Below, piece by piece: positions 34,168 to 41,101 of a stretch of 57,792 nucleotides of DNA. The translations under genes were made by a program, and so were the position numbers. The DNA comes from Neiella holothuriorum. GTDB taxonomy: Bacteria > Pseudomonadota > Gammaproteobacteria > Enterobacterales > Neiellaceae. Below the pieces are notes generated by a model that ran no database searches, had not been told where the DNA came from, and saw nothing but the letters and a program-made list of their open reading frames with translations. The stretch's first letter is position 1. Each line of letters starts with the position of its first letter. The stretch is from the NCBI RefSeq assembly GCF_019457915.1, contig NZ_JAHZSS010000027.1, positions 1-57,792 of the forward strand, read 5' to 3'.

Positions 34168-34983
34168 ATGATCACAGTAACACCAACTGGCTCAGCAGCG
34201 ACCCGAGATTTATCGGCTTTAACTGACGCCGAAACTGCGTTGGAAATTAAAAATTTAGATTTGTATTACGGTAGCAAGCAGGCGTTGTATGACGTCAGCA
34301 TGAAGATTCCTAAGAATCAGGTCACGGCATTCATTGGCCCATCGGGTTGTGGTAAATCAACGCTGTTGCGTTGCTTAAACCGAATGAATGATCTGGTCGA
34401 TATCTGCCGTATTGAAGGTCAAATCTTATTACACGGCCAGAATATTTATGACCGCAAGGTCGATGTAGCATCGTTACGCCGCGGCATTGGTATGGTATTC
34501 CAGCGCCCGAACCCGTTTCCGAAAAGCATTTACGAAAATGTCGTGTACGGCTTGCGCTTGCAAGGCATTAAAGATCGCCGCTTGCTAGATGAAGCCGTCG
34601 AGCGTTCTTTGCGTGGCGCCGCGTTGTGGGATGAAGTGAAAGACCGCTTAAATGACAACGCCTTTGGCCTCTCTGGTGGTCAGCAGCAGCGTCTCGTCAT
34701 CGCACGCGCAATTGCTATTGAACCGGAAGTTTTATTGTTGGATGAACCAACTTCAGCATTGGATCCAATTTCGACGTTAACCATCGAAGAATTGATCAAT
34801 GATCTGAAAAAGCAATTTACCGTTGTTATCGTAACGCACAACATGCAACAGGCTGCTCGTGTGTCGGATCAAACCGCCTTTATGTACATGGGCGAAATGA
34901 TTGAATATTCAGATACTAATACGCTGTTTACGACACCAGAGAAAAAGAAAACTGAAGATTACATTACTGGCCGTTACGGTTAA
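34168..34983 (+). CDS. pstB: Phosphate ABC transporter ATP-binding protein PstB
   Basis: PstB powers phosphate import. The 271 residues show Walker [10 protein letters not shown] at 57-65, the Q-loop [15 protein letters not shown] typical of PstB, signature LSGGQQQR, Walker [16 protein letters not shown] and the switch His [13 protein letters not shown]. The ATG at 34168 has AGAGGA nine bases upstream, better than a TTG at 34147. The gene lies 30 nt after pstA and is followed by phoU. Confidence 0.97.
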   Translation: MITVTPTGSAATRDLSALTDAETALEIKNLDLYYGSKQALYDVSMKIPKNQVTAFIGPSGCGKSTLLRCLNRMNDLVDICRIEGQILLHGQNIYDRKVDVASLRRGIGMVFQRPNPFPKSIYENVVYGLRLQGIKDRRLLDEAVERSLRGAALWDEVKDRLNDNAFGLSGGQQQRLVIARAIAIEPEVLLLDEPTSALDPISTLTIEELINDLKKQFTVVIVTHNMQQAARVSDQTAFMYMGEMIEYSDTNTLFTTPEKKKTEDYITGRYG

Positions 34984-35018
34984 TCGCCGTAACCGTTTTG
35001 CAGAATAGAGGACATACC

Positions 35019-35738
35019 GTGGATACAGGTAATTTAAATAAACACATTTCTGGCCAGTTTAATGACGAGCTAGAAAACGTCCGCAGTAAAATTTTGGCGA
35101 TGGGTGGTTTGGTTGAGCAACAGTTAATGGATGTGCTGACCGCTGCGCGTGACAAAAATACCGAGTTAGCCCAAGACGTCATTAATACCGACGACAAGGT
35201 CAATAACTTTGAAATGGAAATTGATGAGGAATGCACACGCATTATCGCCAAGCGTCAGCCGACAGCGAGCGATTTGCGGTTGATGATGACCATCGTCAAG
35301 ACCATTACCGATTTAGAGCGCATTGGCGATTTGGCTGAGTCCATTGCTCGTGCTGTGTTGCGCAATCAATCAAGCGTGCCTGACGTGGTTAAATTTAACC
35401 TAGAGGCGATGGGAGAGCAGATTGTTAAAATGCTGCGTAACGTCCTCGACGCGTTTGCCCGCATGGATCTTAAATCGGCATGGGACGTTCATCAAAGTGA
35501 CCGTAAAGTAGACTCGTTGCACGAAGGTATTGTGCGTCAATTATTGACCTACATGATGGGTGATTCGCGCTCAATTCCAGACATGCTTGAGTTACTGTCA
35601 ACGAGCCGTTCACTCGAGCGTGTTGGCGATCACTGTACCAATATTGCTGAATACGTGATTTATAACGTTACCGGTAAAGACATTCGTCATACTTCGGCGG
35701 CTCAAATTGAGCAAGTCGTTAAATCGCGCGCAGAATAA
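35019..35738 (+). CDS. phoU: Phosphate signalling protein PhoU
   Basis: PhoU links PstSCAB to PhoR and represses the Pho regulon when phosphate is plentiful. The 239 residues form two three-helix bundles, each with the E/DxxxD metal motif (ILAMGGLVEQQL...; RSLERVGDHCTNIAEYVIY near the end, and DLERIGDLAESIARAV in the first half). The start is a GTG (VDTGNLNKHISG) with AGAGGA seven bases upstream; the frame to 34998 lacks a ribosome binding site. It is the last gene of the pst operon and is followed by a strong terminator. Confidence 0.96.
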   Translation: MDTGNLNKHISGQFNDELENVRSKILAMGGLVEQQLMDVLTAARDKNTELAQDVINTDDKVNNFEMEIDEECTRIIAKRQPTASDLRLMMTIVKTITDLERIGDLAESIARAVLRNQSSVPDVVKFNLEAMGEQIVKMLRNVLDAFARMDLKSAWDVHQSDRKVDSLHEGIVRQLLTYMMGDSRSIPDMLELLSTSRSLERVGDHCTNIAEYVIYNVTGKDIRHTSAAQIEQVVKSRAE

Positions 35739-35762
35739 CTGTAAGCGACAAAACTACAAAAA

Positions 35763-35786
35763 AGCCCCGCTAATGCGGGGCTTTTT
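35763..35786 (+). terminator. Terminator of pstCAB-phoU
   Basis: AGCCCCGC (35763-35770), loop TAAT, GCGGGGCT (35775-35782), then TTTTT. Confidence 0.95.
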
Positions 35787-35872
35787 GCGTGCAGGCTCTG
35801 ATAAATGGTGTAGTATGCAACAGAATCAATTGGTTACTGAATGGTTTTGGTAATCGAGTAAGACTTTGCTTT

Positions 35873-35899
35873 TATACCAAGCTGTAATCATTTGGTATA
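35873..35899. repeat. Inverted repeat upstream of a lipoprotein gene
   Basis: TATACCAA (35873-35880) and TTGGTATA (35892-35899) form perfect 8-bp arms with an 11-nt spacer, about 45 nt before the next start codon. It may be an operator or a mobile-repeat remnant. The second arm overlaps a -10-like TATAGT. Confidence 0.45.
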
Positions 35900-35943
35900 G
35901 TAGTTGTTAATATCACTAAGCTAATGGCTAGCAGGGAACAACC

Positions 35944-36465
35944 ATGGCTAAAAAACTCTACCTAATCGTCTTTTTATTTTTGACCGGCTGCAGCGGCACA
36001 CCTGAGTTGGGCGGCTTTTTCTCGGTTGACGATTTTGAAGGCGCCACGGATGGTCGGGCAAGAATCGTCTTTTTAAAGCATGGCGAGAATGCGCTGCCTA
36101 ACTACGCTGGTTCAAACGTTGAAGTGTCTGTGAATGGCCAATGGATCGGTGAACTCTATGAAAAATCGTATTTCGTTTACGACATTTCGCCGGCAACGTA
36201 TGACTTAACCTTTAGCGTTCCTTTGTTAGAGCGGCCAATCATTGGCATGCATCTATTTGCTGACAAGCACGTCAAGCTGAAAGTCGAAGCAAATAAGGTC
36301 TATTACATTCATTATGAAGTGGTGGCTGAGCCGCCAACAGAAGTATGGACTGGCGAGTATTACGAGTTATCGCAATCATTTACCGGCGTTGGTGTCTTCC
36401 CCATCGAAGCTGAGCAAGCACACCCTATATTGTTCGAATGCCAGAAAATTATAGAATTTGATTAA
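35944..36465 (+). CDS. Lipoprotein, DUF2846-like
   Basis: The 173-residue precursor has a lipoprotein signal (MAKKLYLIVFLF) with lipobox LTGC and Cys at 16. The mature part is beta-rich: ARIVFLKHGE, VEVSVNGQWIGELYEKSYFVYDI, PATYDLTFSV, VKLKVEANKVYYIHYEV. This strand pattern, with a ..NG..IG.L....Y....I.PG/ATY turn, resembles DUF2846-type outer-membrane lipoproteins of unknown role. The end (HPILFECQKIIEFD) is unusual. It follows the phoU terminator, so it is its own unit. A bidirectional terminator separates it from ppk2. Confidence 0.75.
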   Translation: MAKKLYLIVFLFLTGCSGTPELGGFFSVDDFEGATDGRARIVFLKHGENALPNYAGSNVEVSVNGQWIGELYEKSYFVYDISPATYDLTFSVPLLERPIIGMHLFADKHVKLKVEANKVYYIHYEVVAEPPTEVWTGEYYELSQSFTGVGVFPIEAEQAHPILFECQKIIEFD

Positions 36466-36514
36466 TCGTTACGGTTGCCTCAGTTGCGCTGAGTTCAACT
36501 GATAGATAGCCAAT

Positions 36515-36540
36515 AAAAAAGCCCGCTTGCGGGCTTTTTT
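36515..36540. terminator. Bidirectional terminator between lipoprotein gene and ppk2
   Basis: GCCCGC-TT-GCGGGC (36521-36534) is flanked by A-rich sequence on the left and TTTTTT on the right, so it can work for both convergent genes. Confidence 0.92.
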
Positions 36541-36561
36541 ATTGATGCATGAAATCTGCAA

Positions 36562-37365
36562 TCAACACACATCTGGCACTAGAGTTTGATCGTCGTGTGG
36601 TGCCCGCACATAGCCACTCTTATCGATTTTAGGCAGTTTAATGTCGTCGTATTTAAGCTTCTTATAGGGAATTTGCTGGATGAAGTGGCTGATGCAATTT
36701 AGCCGTAAACGCTTCTTATCGTCAGATTGCACCACAAACCAAGGGGATTGCTTGGTGTCTGTGTACTTAAACATGGCGTCCTTCGCCGCTGAATATTCGG
36801 CCCAGCGAGCGCGAGATTCTAAATCCATAGGCGAAAACTTCCAACGCTTGATGGGGTTGGCAATTCGTTCTTGAAAGCGCTTTTCTTGCTCGTCATCTGA
36901 CACCGAAAACCAGTACTTGATGAGGATAATGCCGCTGCGAATCAACATCCGTTCAAACTCAGGGCATGAGCGCATGAACTCATCGTATTCGTCATCGCTA
37001 CAAAAACCCATCACACGTTCAACGCCGGCACGATTGTACCAAGAGCGATCAAACAGCACGATTTCACCTGCGGCAGGTAAGTGCGATACGTATCGCTGAA
37101 AATACCACTGGGAGCGTTCACGCTCGGTCGGTACCCCAAGTGCAACCACGCGGCAAACCCTCGGGTTGAGCTTTTCGGTAATACGCTTGATGGTGCCTCC
37201 TTTACCTGAAGCGTCTCGACCTTCAAACAACACCGCCACTTTCAAACCCTGTGTTTTGACCCATTCTTGCAAATGGACCAGCTCAACCTGCAAGCGAGCA
37301 AGCTCTTCTTCATATTTCTTTTTGTCGACTTTTGGTTTTTGCTTCTGCTTTTTATCGCCTTCCAT
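36562..37365 (-). CDS. ppk2: Polyphosphate kinase 2 (Ppk2)
   Basis: Ppk2 enzymes use polyphosphate to phosphorylate nucleoside mono- or diphosphates, and are related to thymidylate kinases. The 267 residues have a charged N-terminus (MEGDKKQKQKPKVDKKK), Walker A GRDASGKGG at 49-57, Walker B with the lid DRSWYNRAGVE at 106-116, and PNPIKRWKFSPMDLESRARW-like C-terminal residues (NPIKRWKFSPMD). The size and single domain fit class I Ppk2. It lies 1.8 kb downstream of phoU on the other strand. A modest Pho-like CTGTTATAAAG lies upstream on its strand near 37420. Confidence 0.95.
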   Translation of the reverse strand: MEGDKKQKQKPKVDKKKYEEELARLQVELVHLQEWVKTQGLKVAVLFEGRDASGKGGTIKRITEKLNPRVCRVVALGVPTERERSQWYFQRYVSHLPAAGEIVLFDRSWYNRAGVERVMGFCSDDEYDEFMRSCPEFERMLIRSGIILIKYWFSVSDDEQEKRFQERIANPIKRWKFSPMDLESRARWAEYSAAKDAMFKYTDTKQSPWFVVQSDDKKRLRLNCISHFIQQIPYKKLKYDDIKLPKIDKSGYVRAPHDDQTLVPDVC

Positions 37366-37706
37366 CTCTATTTCTCCTGCAAATCAAACCCTGAAGTTGA
37401 ATTCTAAAATGGTTAAATCACGCTTTATAACAGTGTAGTTGCCACTGATACATTGCCGCCTGTTACAACCACATGCTGAGAGCTGCGGCATAAAAATACA
37501 ACGTCTGTAAAATTTTACATGTGTAACTTGTCAAAAAGGATGAGCTCATTATTGTTTTAGATTTTTTACTCTAATTTGTTTTGTTGAAGCGATAAAACGC
37601 ATTAATACCAATAAAACCAGCTGACTATAGGCTGCGACTTGAGTGCATTCAGACAATCATCATGATCGAGTAAGCGTTTGAAAATGACAACGCACAAATC
37701 TCTCAC

Positions 37707-37721
37707 TGTAATTTAATTACG
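37707..37721. promoter_or_regulatory. HexR-type operator upstream of aceA
   Basis: TGTAATTTAATTACG matches the HexR consensus TGTAAT-www-ATTACA at 14 of 15 positions. HexR (RpiR family, responds to KDPG) is known to control central carbon genes in gammaproteobacteria, including the glyoxylate shunt in Shewanella. A partial second copy overlaps it to the right. Confidence 0.7.
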
Positions 37722-37931
37722 TAATTTAATTTAATTTTAACAAAGTTCTTGCCAGCGTAATTCTTCCAACTTATAACCTTTGAGCAACAGGAAATTGATT
37801 TTAACTCGCACGTGAAAATATATATGTGAGTGAAAAATAATAAATTAAATCGACATTTCTGTTGTTGTAACTCTTTAGGTTGTTCGACTAAAGACTAATG
37901 GCATAAATTAGGCTTATCGGCAATTTTGTAG

Positions 37932-37945
37932 TTGTAAGGTTACAA
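37932..37945. promoter_or_regulatory. TTGTAA-GG-TTACAA dyad upstream of aceA
   Basis: Perfect 6-bp arms around GG, 82 nt upstream of the aceA start codon. The spacing differs from the HexR site, so a different regulator or a variant site is possible. Confidence 0.45.
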
Positions 37946-38026
37946 ATGTTTTGACGCGACGATAAATACTCAGTACTCGAATGCCCAGTTTAGAGGCATG
38001 TACAACACAAATAATGAGGACGCATC

Positions 38027-39334
38027 ATGTCTTTGACACGTGAACAACAAATCGCATCAATTGAGAAAGACTGGCTCACCAACCCTCGCTGGAAAGGCGT
38101 GACGCGCACGTATAGTGCTGAAGATGTGGTCAACCTGAGAGGTTCGTTTGTACCGCGTAACGATCTGGCCGAGCGCGGCGCCAATAAATTATGGCAATTG
38201 ATAAACGGTGATGCCAAGAAAGGCTACGTTAATTGCCTTGGCGCATTAACCGGAGGGCAAGCAGTTCAGCAGGCCAAAGCGGGTATTGAAGCCGTCTACC
38301 TATCAGGCTGGCAAGTGGCTGCCGATGCCAACCTTGCTCAGAGCATGTACCCAGACCAATCGCTGTATCCTGCCAACTCAGTGCCTGCCGTTGTTGAACG
38401 CATTAACAACTCGTTTGCCCGTGCCGACCAGATCCAATGGTCTAATGGTCAAAGCCCGGAAACTGGCATCGACTACTTTTTGCCAATTGTCGCGGATGCA
38501 GAGGCTGGCTTTGGTGGCGTACTTAATGCTTATGAGCTGATGAAAAACATGATTAGCGCGGGCGCCGCTGGGGTTCACTTTGAAGATCAGCTCGCTTCGG
38601 TTAAAAAATGTGGCCACATGGGCGGTAAAGTTTTGGTTCCGACCAAAGAAGCGGTGCAAAAACTAATTTCGGCGCGACTTGCTGCTGATGTTGCGGGCAC
38701 CACAACCTTGGTGATTGCTCGTACCGATGCTAATGCTGCCGACTTGCTGACTTCTGATTCAGATCCGTACGATCAGCCATTTATTACCGGTGAACGCACG
38801 AGTGAAGGCTTTTACAAGGTAACGCCAGGTATCGATCAAGCGATTGCCCGAGGCTTAGCCTATGCACCATATGCCGATCTGGTGTGGTGTGAAACGGCAA
38901 CGCCTTGTTTGCAAGAGGCCAAGAAATTTGCTGAAGCCATGAAAGCTAAGTTCCCAGATCAAATTCTGGCGTACAACTGCTCGCCATCATTTAATTGGCG
39001 CAAAAACCTCGATGATGCAACCATCGCCAAGTTCCAACAAGAGCTGTCGGATATGGGCTACAAATATCAATTCATCACGCTCGCTGGGATCCACAATATG
39101 TGGTTCAACATGTTTCAACTGGCTCACGCTTATGCTCAGGGCGAGGGCATGCGCCACTACGTTGAAATGGTTCAGGAGCCGGAGTTTGCCGCTGCTGATA
39201 AGGGCTACACCTTTGTTGCGCATCAGCAAGAAGTGGGCACAGGCTATTTCGATAAAGTTACTAACATTATTCAGGGTGGCCAGTCATCTGTAACAGCATT
39301 GACCGGCAGCACTGAAGAAGCTCAGTTTAGCTGA
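38027..39334 (+). CDS. aceA: Isocitrate lyase AceA
   Basis: AceA splits isocitrate into glyoxylate and succinate, the first step of the glyoxylate shunt used on acetate and fatty acids. The 435 residues match the E. coli-type enzyme (434) rather than the longer forms. The catalytic loop KKCGHMGGK is at 193-201 with Cys195. Other family blocks are [30 protein letters not shown], and [11 protein letters not shown]. No malate synthase or aceK gene is nearby. Expression is probably set from the long upstream region with HexR-type sites. A terminator follows. Confidence 0.97.
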   Translation: MSLTREQQIASIEKDWLTNPRWKGVTRTYSAEDVVNLRGSFVPRNDLAERGANKLWQLINGDAKKGYVNCLGALTGGQAVQQAKAGIEAVYLSGWQVAADANLAQSMYPDQSLYPANSVPAVVERINNSFARADQIQWSNGQSPETGIDYFLPIVADAEAGFGGVLNAYELMKNMISAGAAGVHFEDQLASVKKCGHMGGKVLVPTKEAVQKLISARLAADVAGTTTLVIARTDANAADLLTSDSDPYDQPFITGERTSEGFYKVTPGIDQAIARGLAYAPYADLVWCETATPCLQEAKKFAEAMKAKFPDQILAYNCSPSFNWRKNLDDATIAKFQQELSDMGYKYQFITLAGIHNMWFNMFQLAHAYAQGEGMRHYVEMVQEPEFAAADKGYTFVAHQQEVGTGYFDKVTNIIQGGQSSVTALTGSTEEAQFS

Positions 39335-39394
39335 GCAACCTCGTTCAGCTCTGAGGTTTCTTTAAGGCCTCAAGCGGTTCATCTCGTGCACTTT

Positions 39395-39420
39395 GGGTGG
39401 CTTCACAGCCACCCTTTTTT
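39395..39420 (+). terminator. Terminator of aceA
   Basis: GGGTGGCT (39395-39402), loop TCAC, AGCCACCC (39407-39414), then TTTTTT. Confidence 0.93.
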
Positions 39421-39434
39421 GTGGTTTTTGCGTT

Positions 39435-40022
39435 TTACTGGGCGGTCGACAGCCAGTCTTGCAGCTGTTGTTGTAGTTGCGGGTAATCTTCAAATAGCGC
39501 TTGTTCTAACAGCGAGTAGTGATGGGTTAAACATTGTTGACCAATGGTAGCCAACGGAGCGGACTTTTTTAACCGCAAACTAATGCGTGAGAGGGCGTGC
39601 ACTATTTCTTGCTCAGTACCATAACGCGCTAACCAATTGCCTTCACTCATGGCAACACGCACGCGCTCATAATTTGAAAATGTGCCAGCAAATGATTGCA
39701 GTTGTTGGTAAACACTTTGGGCGTATTGCGGTAGTGGCTGCGGATAGAACTGGTGCCAGTGCTTGCTTAGCAAGTGATCGAATAGCATGTCGGTAACAAT
39801 GCCAATATAGCGCCGCTGCCCCTGTTCAAAGTGTTGCCGCAGTTGTTGAACGCTAGCCATTTTGTCGCTGAATACATCGACTTTGCGATGCATCATCACA
39901 CCAAATCGGACAGTTTCATCGAGCGCCATGTGTTGCTGGCCGCGAACAAAATCGCCTATCAGTGCGCCGGTGAGACTCGTTTGAGTGAGGCTGGCAAGAT
40001 GAAAATGGGCAAGAAAATTCAT
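39435..40022 (-). CDS. acpH: ACP phosphodiesterase-like protein (AcpH family)
   Basis: The 195-residue protein begins MNFLAHFHLA and continues GALIGDFVRG. Later come HRKVDVFSD and YIGIVTDMLFDHLLSKHW, the histidine/aspartate-rich blocks typical of AcpH. In E. coli, AcpH removes 4'-phosphopantetheine from acyl carrier protein. The length and start fit the family (193 in E. coli). It is followed on its own strand by the 3' side of aceA and stands as a single gene. Confidence 0.9.
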   Translation of the reverse strand: MNFLAHFHLASLTQTSLTGALIGDFVRGQQHMALDETVRFGVMMHRKVDVFSDKMASVQQLRQHFEQGQRRYIGIVTDMLFDHLLSKHWHQFYPQPLPQYAQSVYQQLQSFAGTFSNYERVRVAMSEGNWLARYGTEQEIVHALSRISLRLKKSAPLATIGQQCLTHHYSLLEQALFEDYPQLQQQLQDWLSTAQ

Positions 40023-40116
40023 GCAGCAGCGTTGAGCAAGGGAACGATGCTAATCATCATAAATTGTGTGGGTCTGCGTTGGCAAAGACGTTGCAGCTGA
40101 ATGACAAAATAAAGAC

Positions 40117-40146
40117 AAAAAAAAGCCCGCGACTTCCGTTGCGGGC
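40117..40146 (-). terminator. Terminator of the 41-residue small gene
   Basis: On the minus strand GCCCGC (40146-40141) pairs with GCGGGC (40130-40125) across a ten-base loop, followed by eight T. It lies downstream of the small gene and shows that this gene is a complete, separate transcription unit. Confidence 0.85.
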
Positions 40147-40234
40147 AAACCAGAAAAGGCTTCAATAACTATGATTCAGCGAATCAATTGGGGGGAAAAG
40201 GCGAACCGGCGAGGTGGTCACCAGCACGCACAAT

Positions 40235-40360
40235 TTACTTGCTCTTTGCGTAAGCGAAGTTGTATCGCTTAGTGGCCGGAGCTAGGCCGTTGGAAACTTC
40301 TGTAACAGTTGCTTGGTTGCCAGAGCGCACCTTGCTGAACAGTTTTACTAATGGTCGCAT
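40235..40360 (-). CDS. 41-residue basic small protein of unknown function
   Basis: The product begins MRPLVKLFSKVRSG and ends YAKSK. It has many Lys and Arg residues, no signal peptide and no membrane helix. The ATG at 40360 has a near-perfect AGGAGG six bases upstream. A longer frame to 40429 would run through the promoter, so it is not used. A -35/-10 pair (TTGACG, 17 nt, TATTAT) and a perfect terminator frame the gene. A HexR-type palindrome lies just upstream of the -35. I do not recognise the family. Strong signals for transcription and translation argue for a real, well-expressed small protein linked to carbon metabolism. Confidence 0.75.
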   Translation of the reverse strand: MRPLVKLFSKVRSGNQATVTEVSNGLAPATKRYNFAYAKSK

Positions 40361-40400
40361 TGTGTCCTCCTGAGGAACTGCGTGAATCGTCAATGGGGAA

Positions 40401-40429
40401 ATAATAATGTGACGCAGGTCACGCGTCAA
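40401..40429 (-). promoter_or_regulatory. Strong promoter of the small-protein gene
   Basis: On the minus strand TTGACG (40429-40424) is followed by 17 nt and TATTAT (40406-40401). The spacer holds an operator-like dyad TGACGC-GTGACCT-GCGTCA, which overlaps the -35. The predicted start near 40394 gives a leader of about 34 nt. Confidence 0.75.
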
Positions 40430-40437
40430 CTATTTTA

Positions 40438-40452
40438 TGTAATTTAATTACA
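40438..40452. promoter_or_regulatory. HexR-type operator upstream of the small-protein gene
   Basis: TGTAATTTAATTACA is a full 15/15 match to TGTAAT-www-ATTACA. The 17-mer CACTGTAATTTAATTAC is identical, in the same orientation relative to the gene, to the one upstream of aceA (37704-37720). It is centred about 51 nt before the predicted transcription start. Confidence 0.75.
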
Positions 40453-40536
40453 GTGTGAGGCTGGTTTTTTCGTGTAAAAACGAAAAAATAGTGACTGTTG
40501 TCACTCTTTCATGTTGATTATTGAAAGTTTTTTACT

Positions 40537-40965
40537 TTAAAGGTCGTCGATGGGATCAGGTGTTGTTTCTTCTGCGATAGTCATCAATTGAATTGCAACC
40601 TCAACGAAATCTGAGCCTGTTACCATTCCAACGAGGATATCTTGCTCGACAACGGGTAGGCAGCCGAATCGTTCTCGTTTTAGTAATCGAGCGGCTTGAA
40701 TGACGCCAGTCTTCGGGCTGATTGAGTATGGGTGATCCGTCATGATGGTGGCGATATTGGCCTGATCTCGGTCGTTAGATTGCATGGCACCATGACTTAA
40801 TACGTCACGTTGACTCACCACGCCTAATAGCCGATTTTGAGCATCAACGATGGGGATGTGGCGAATCGGATGCGCCGCCATTAGCTTTTTAGCTTCTGCG
40901 ATTGATGCTTCGGGATTCAAGGTAAACAGATTCGTGTTCATGATTTCATTAACTTGAATAGTCAT
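40537..40965 (-). CDS. Protein with two CBS domains
   Basis: The 142-residue cytoplasmic protein consists of a tandem CBS pair (Bateman module). The first repeat has MNTNLFTLNPEASIAEAKKL and HIPIVDAQNRLLGVVSQRDVL. The second has MTDHPYSISPKTGVIQAARLL and CLPVVEQDILVGMVTGSDFV. Such modules bind adenosine nucleotides and regulate other proteins or act as energy sensors. It lies upstream of the small-protein gene on the same strand but has no evident partner enzyme. AGAACCTC-type sequence (GGGAGAACCTC) precedes the ATG. Confidence 0.9.
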   Translation of the reverse strand: MTIQVNEIMNTNLFTLNPEASIAEAKKLMAAHPIRHIPIVDAQNRLLGVVSQRDVLSHGAMQSNDRDQANIATIMTDHPYSISPKTGVIQAARLLKRERFGCLPVVEQDILVGMVTGSDFVEVAIQLMTIAEETTPDPIDDL

Positions 40966-41101
40966 GAGGTTCTCCCAGTAAACCGTTACAGGTTCAAGAT
41001 TATGACTGAGCTTTGTGGCAAAGTTTGATTTGATGCAATAAAACCCGCTATAGCTTCAATTGAGCGGTAACAAAACCTCGATGTGTATCAGTGATCATAA
41101 A

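Larger units (their letters stand above)
37366..38026. other. Long regulatory region upstream of aceA
   Basis: About 660 nt without a gene between divergent ppk2 and aceA. It is AT-rich and contains a HexR-type site (37707-37721) with an overlapping partial copy (CGTAATTTAATTTAA), and a TTGTAA-GG-TTACAA dyad (37932-37945). The aceA ribosome binding site AATGAGGACGCATC lies at its end. No -35/-10 pair could be fixed with confidence. Confidence 0.6.
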
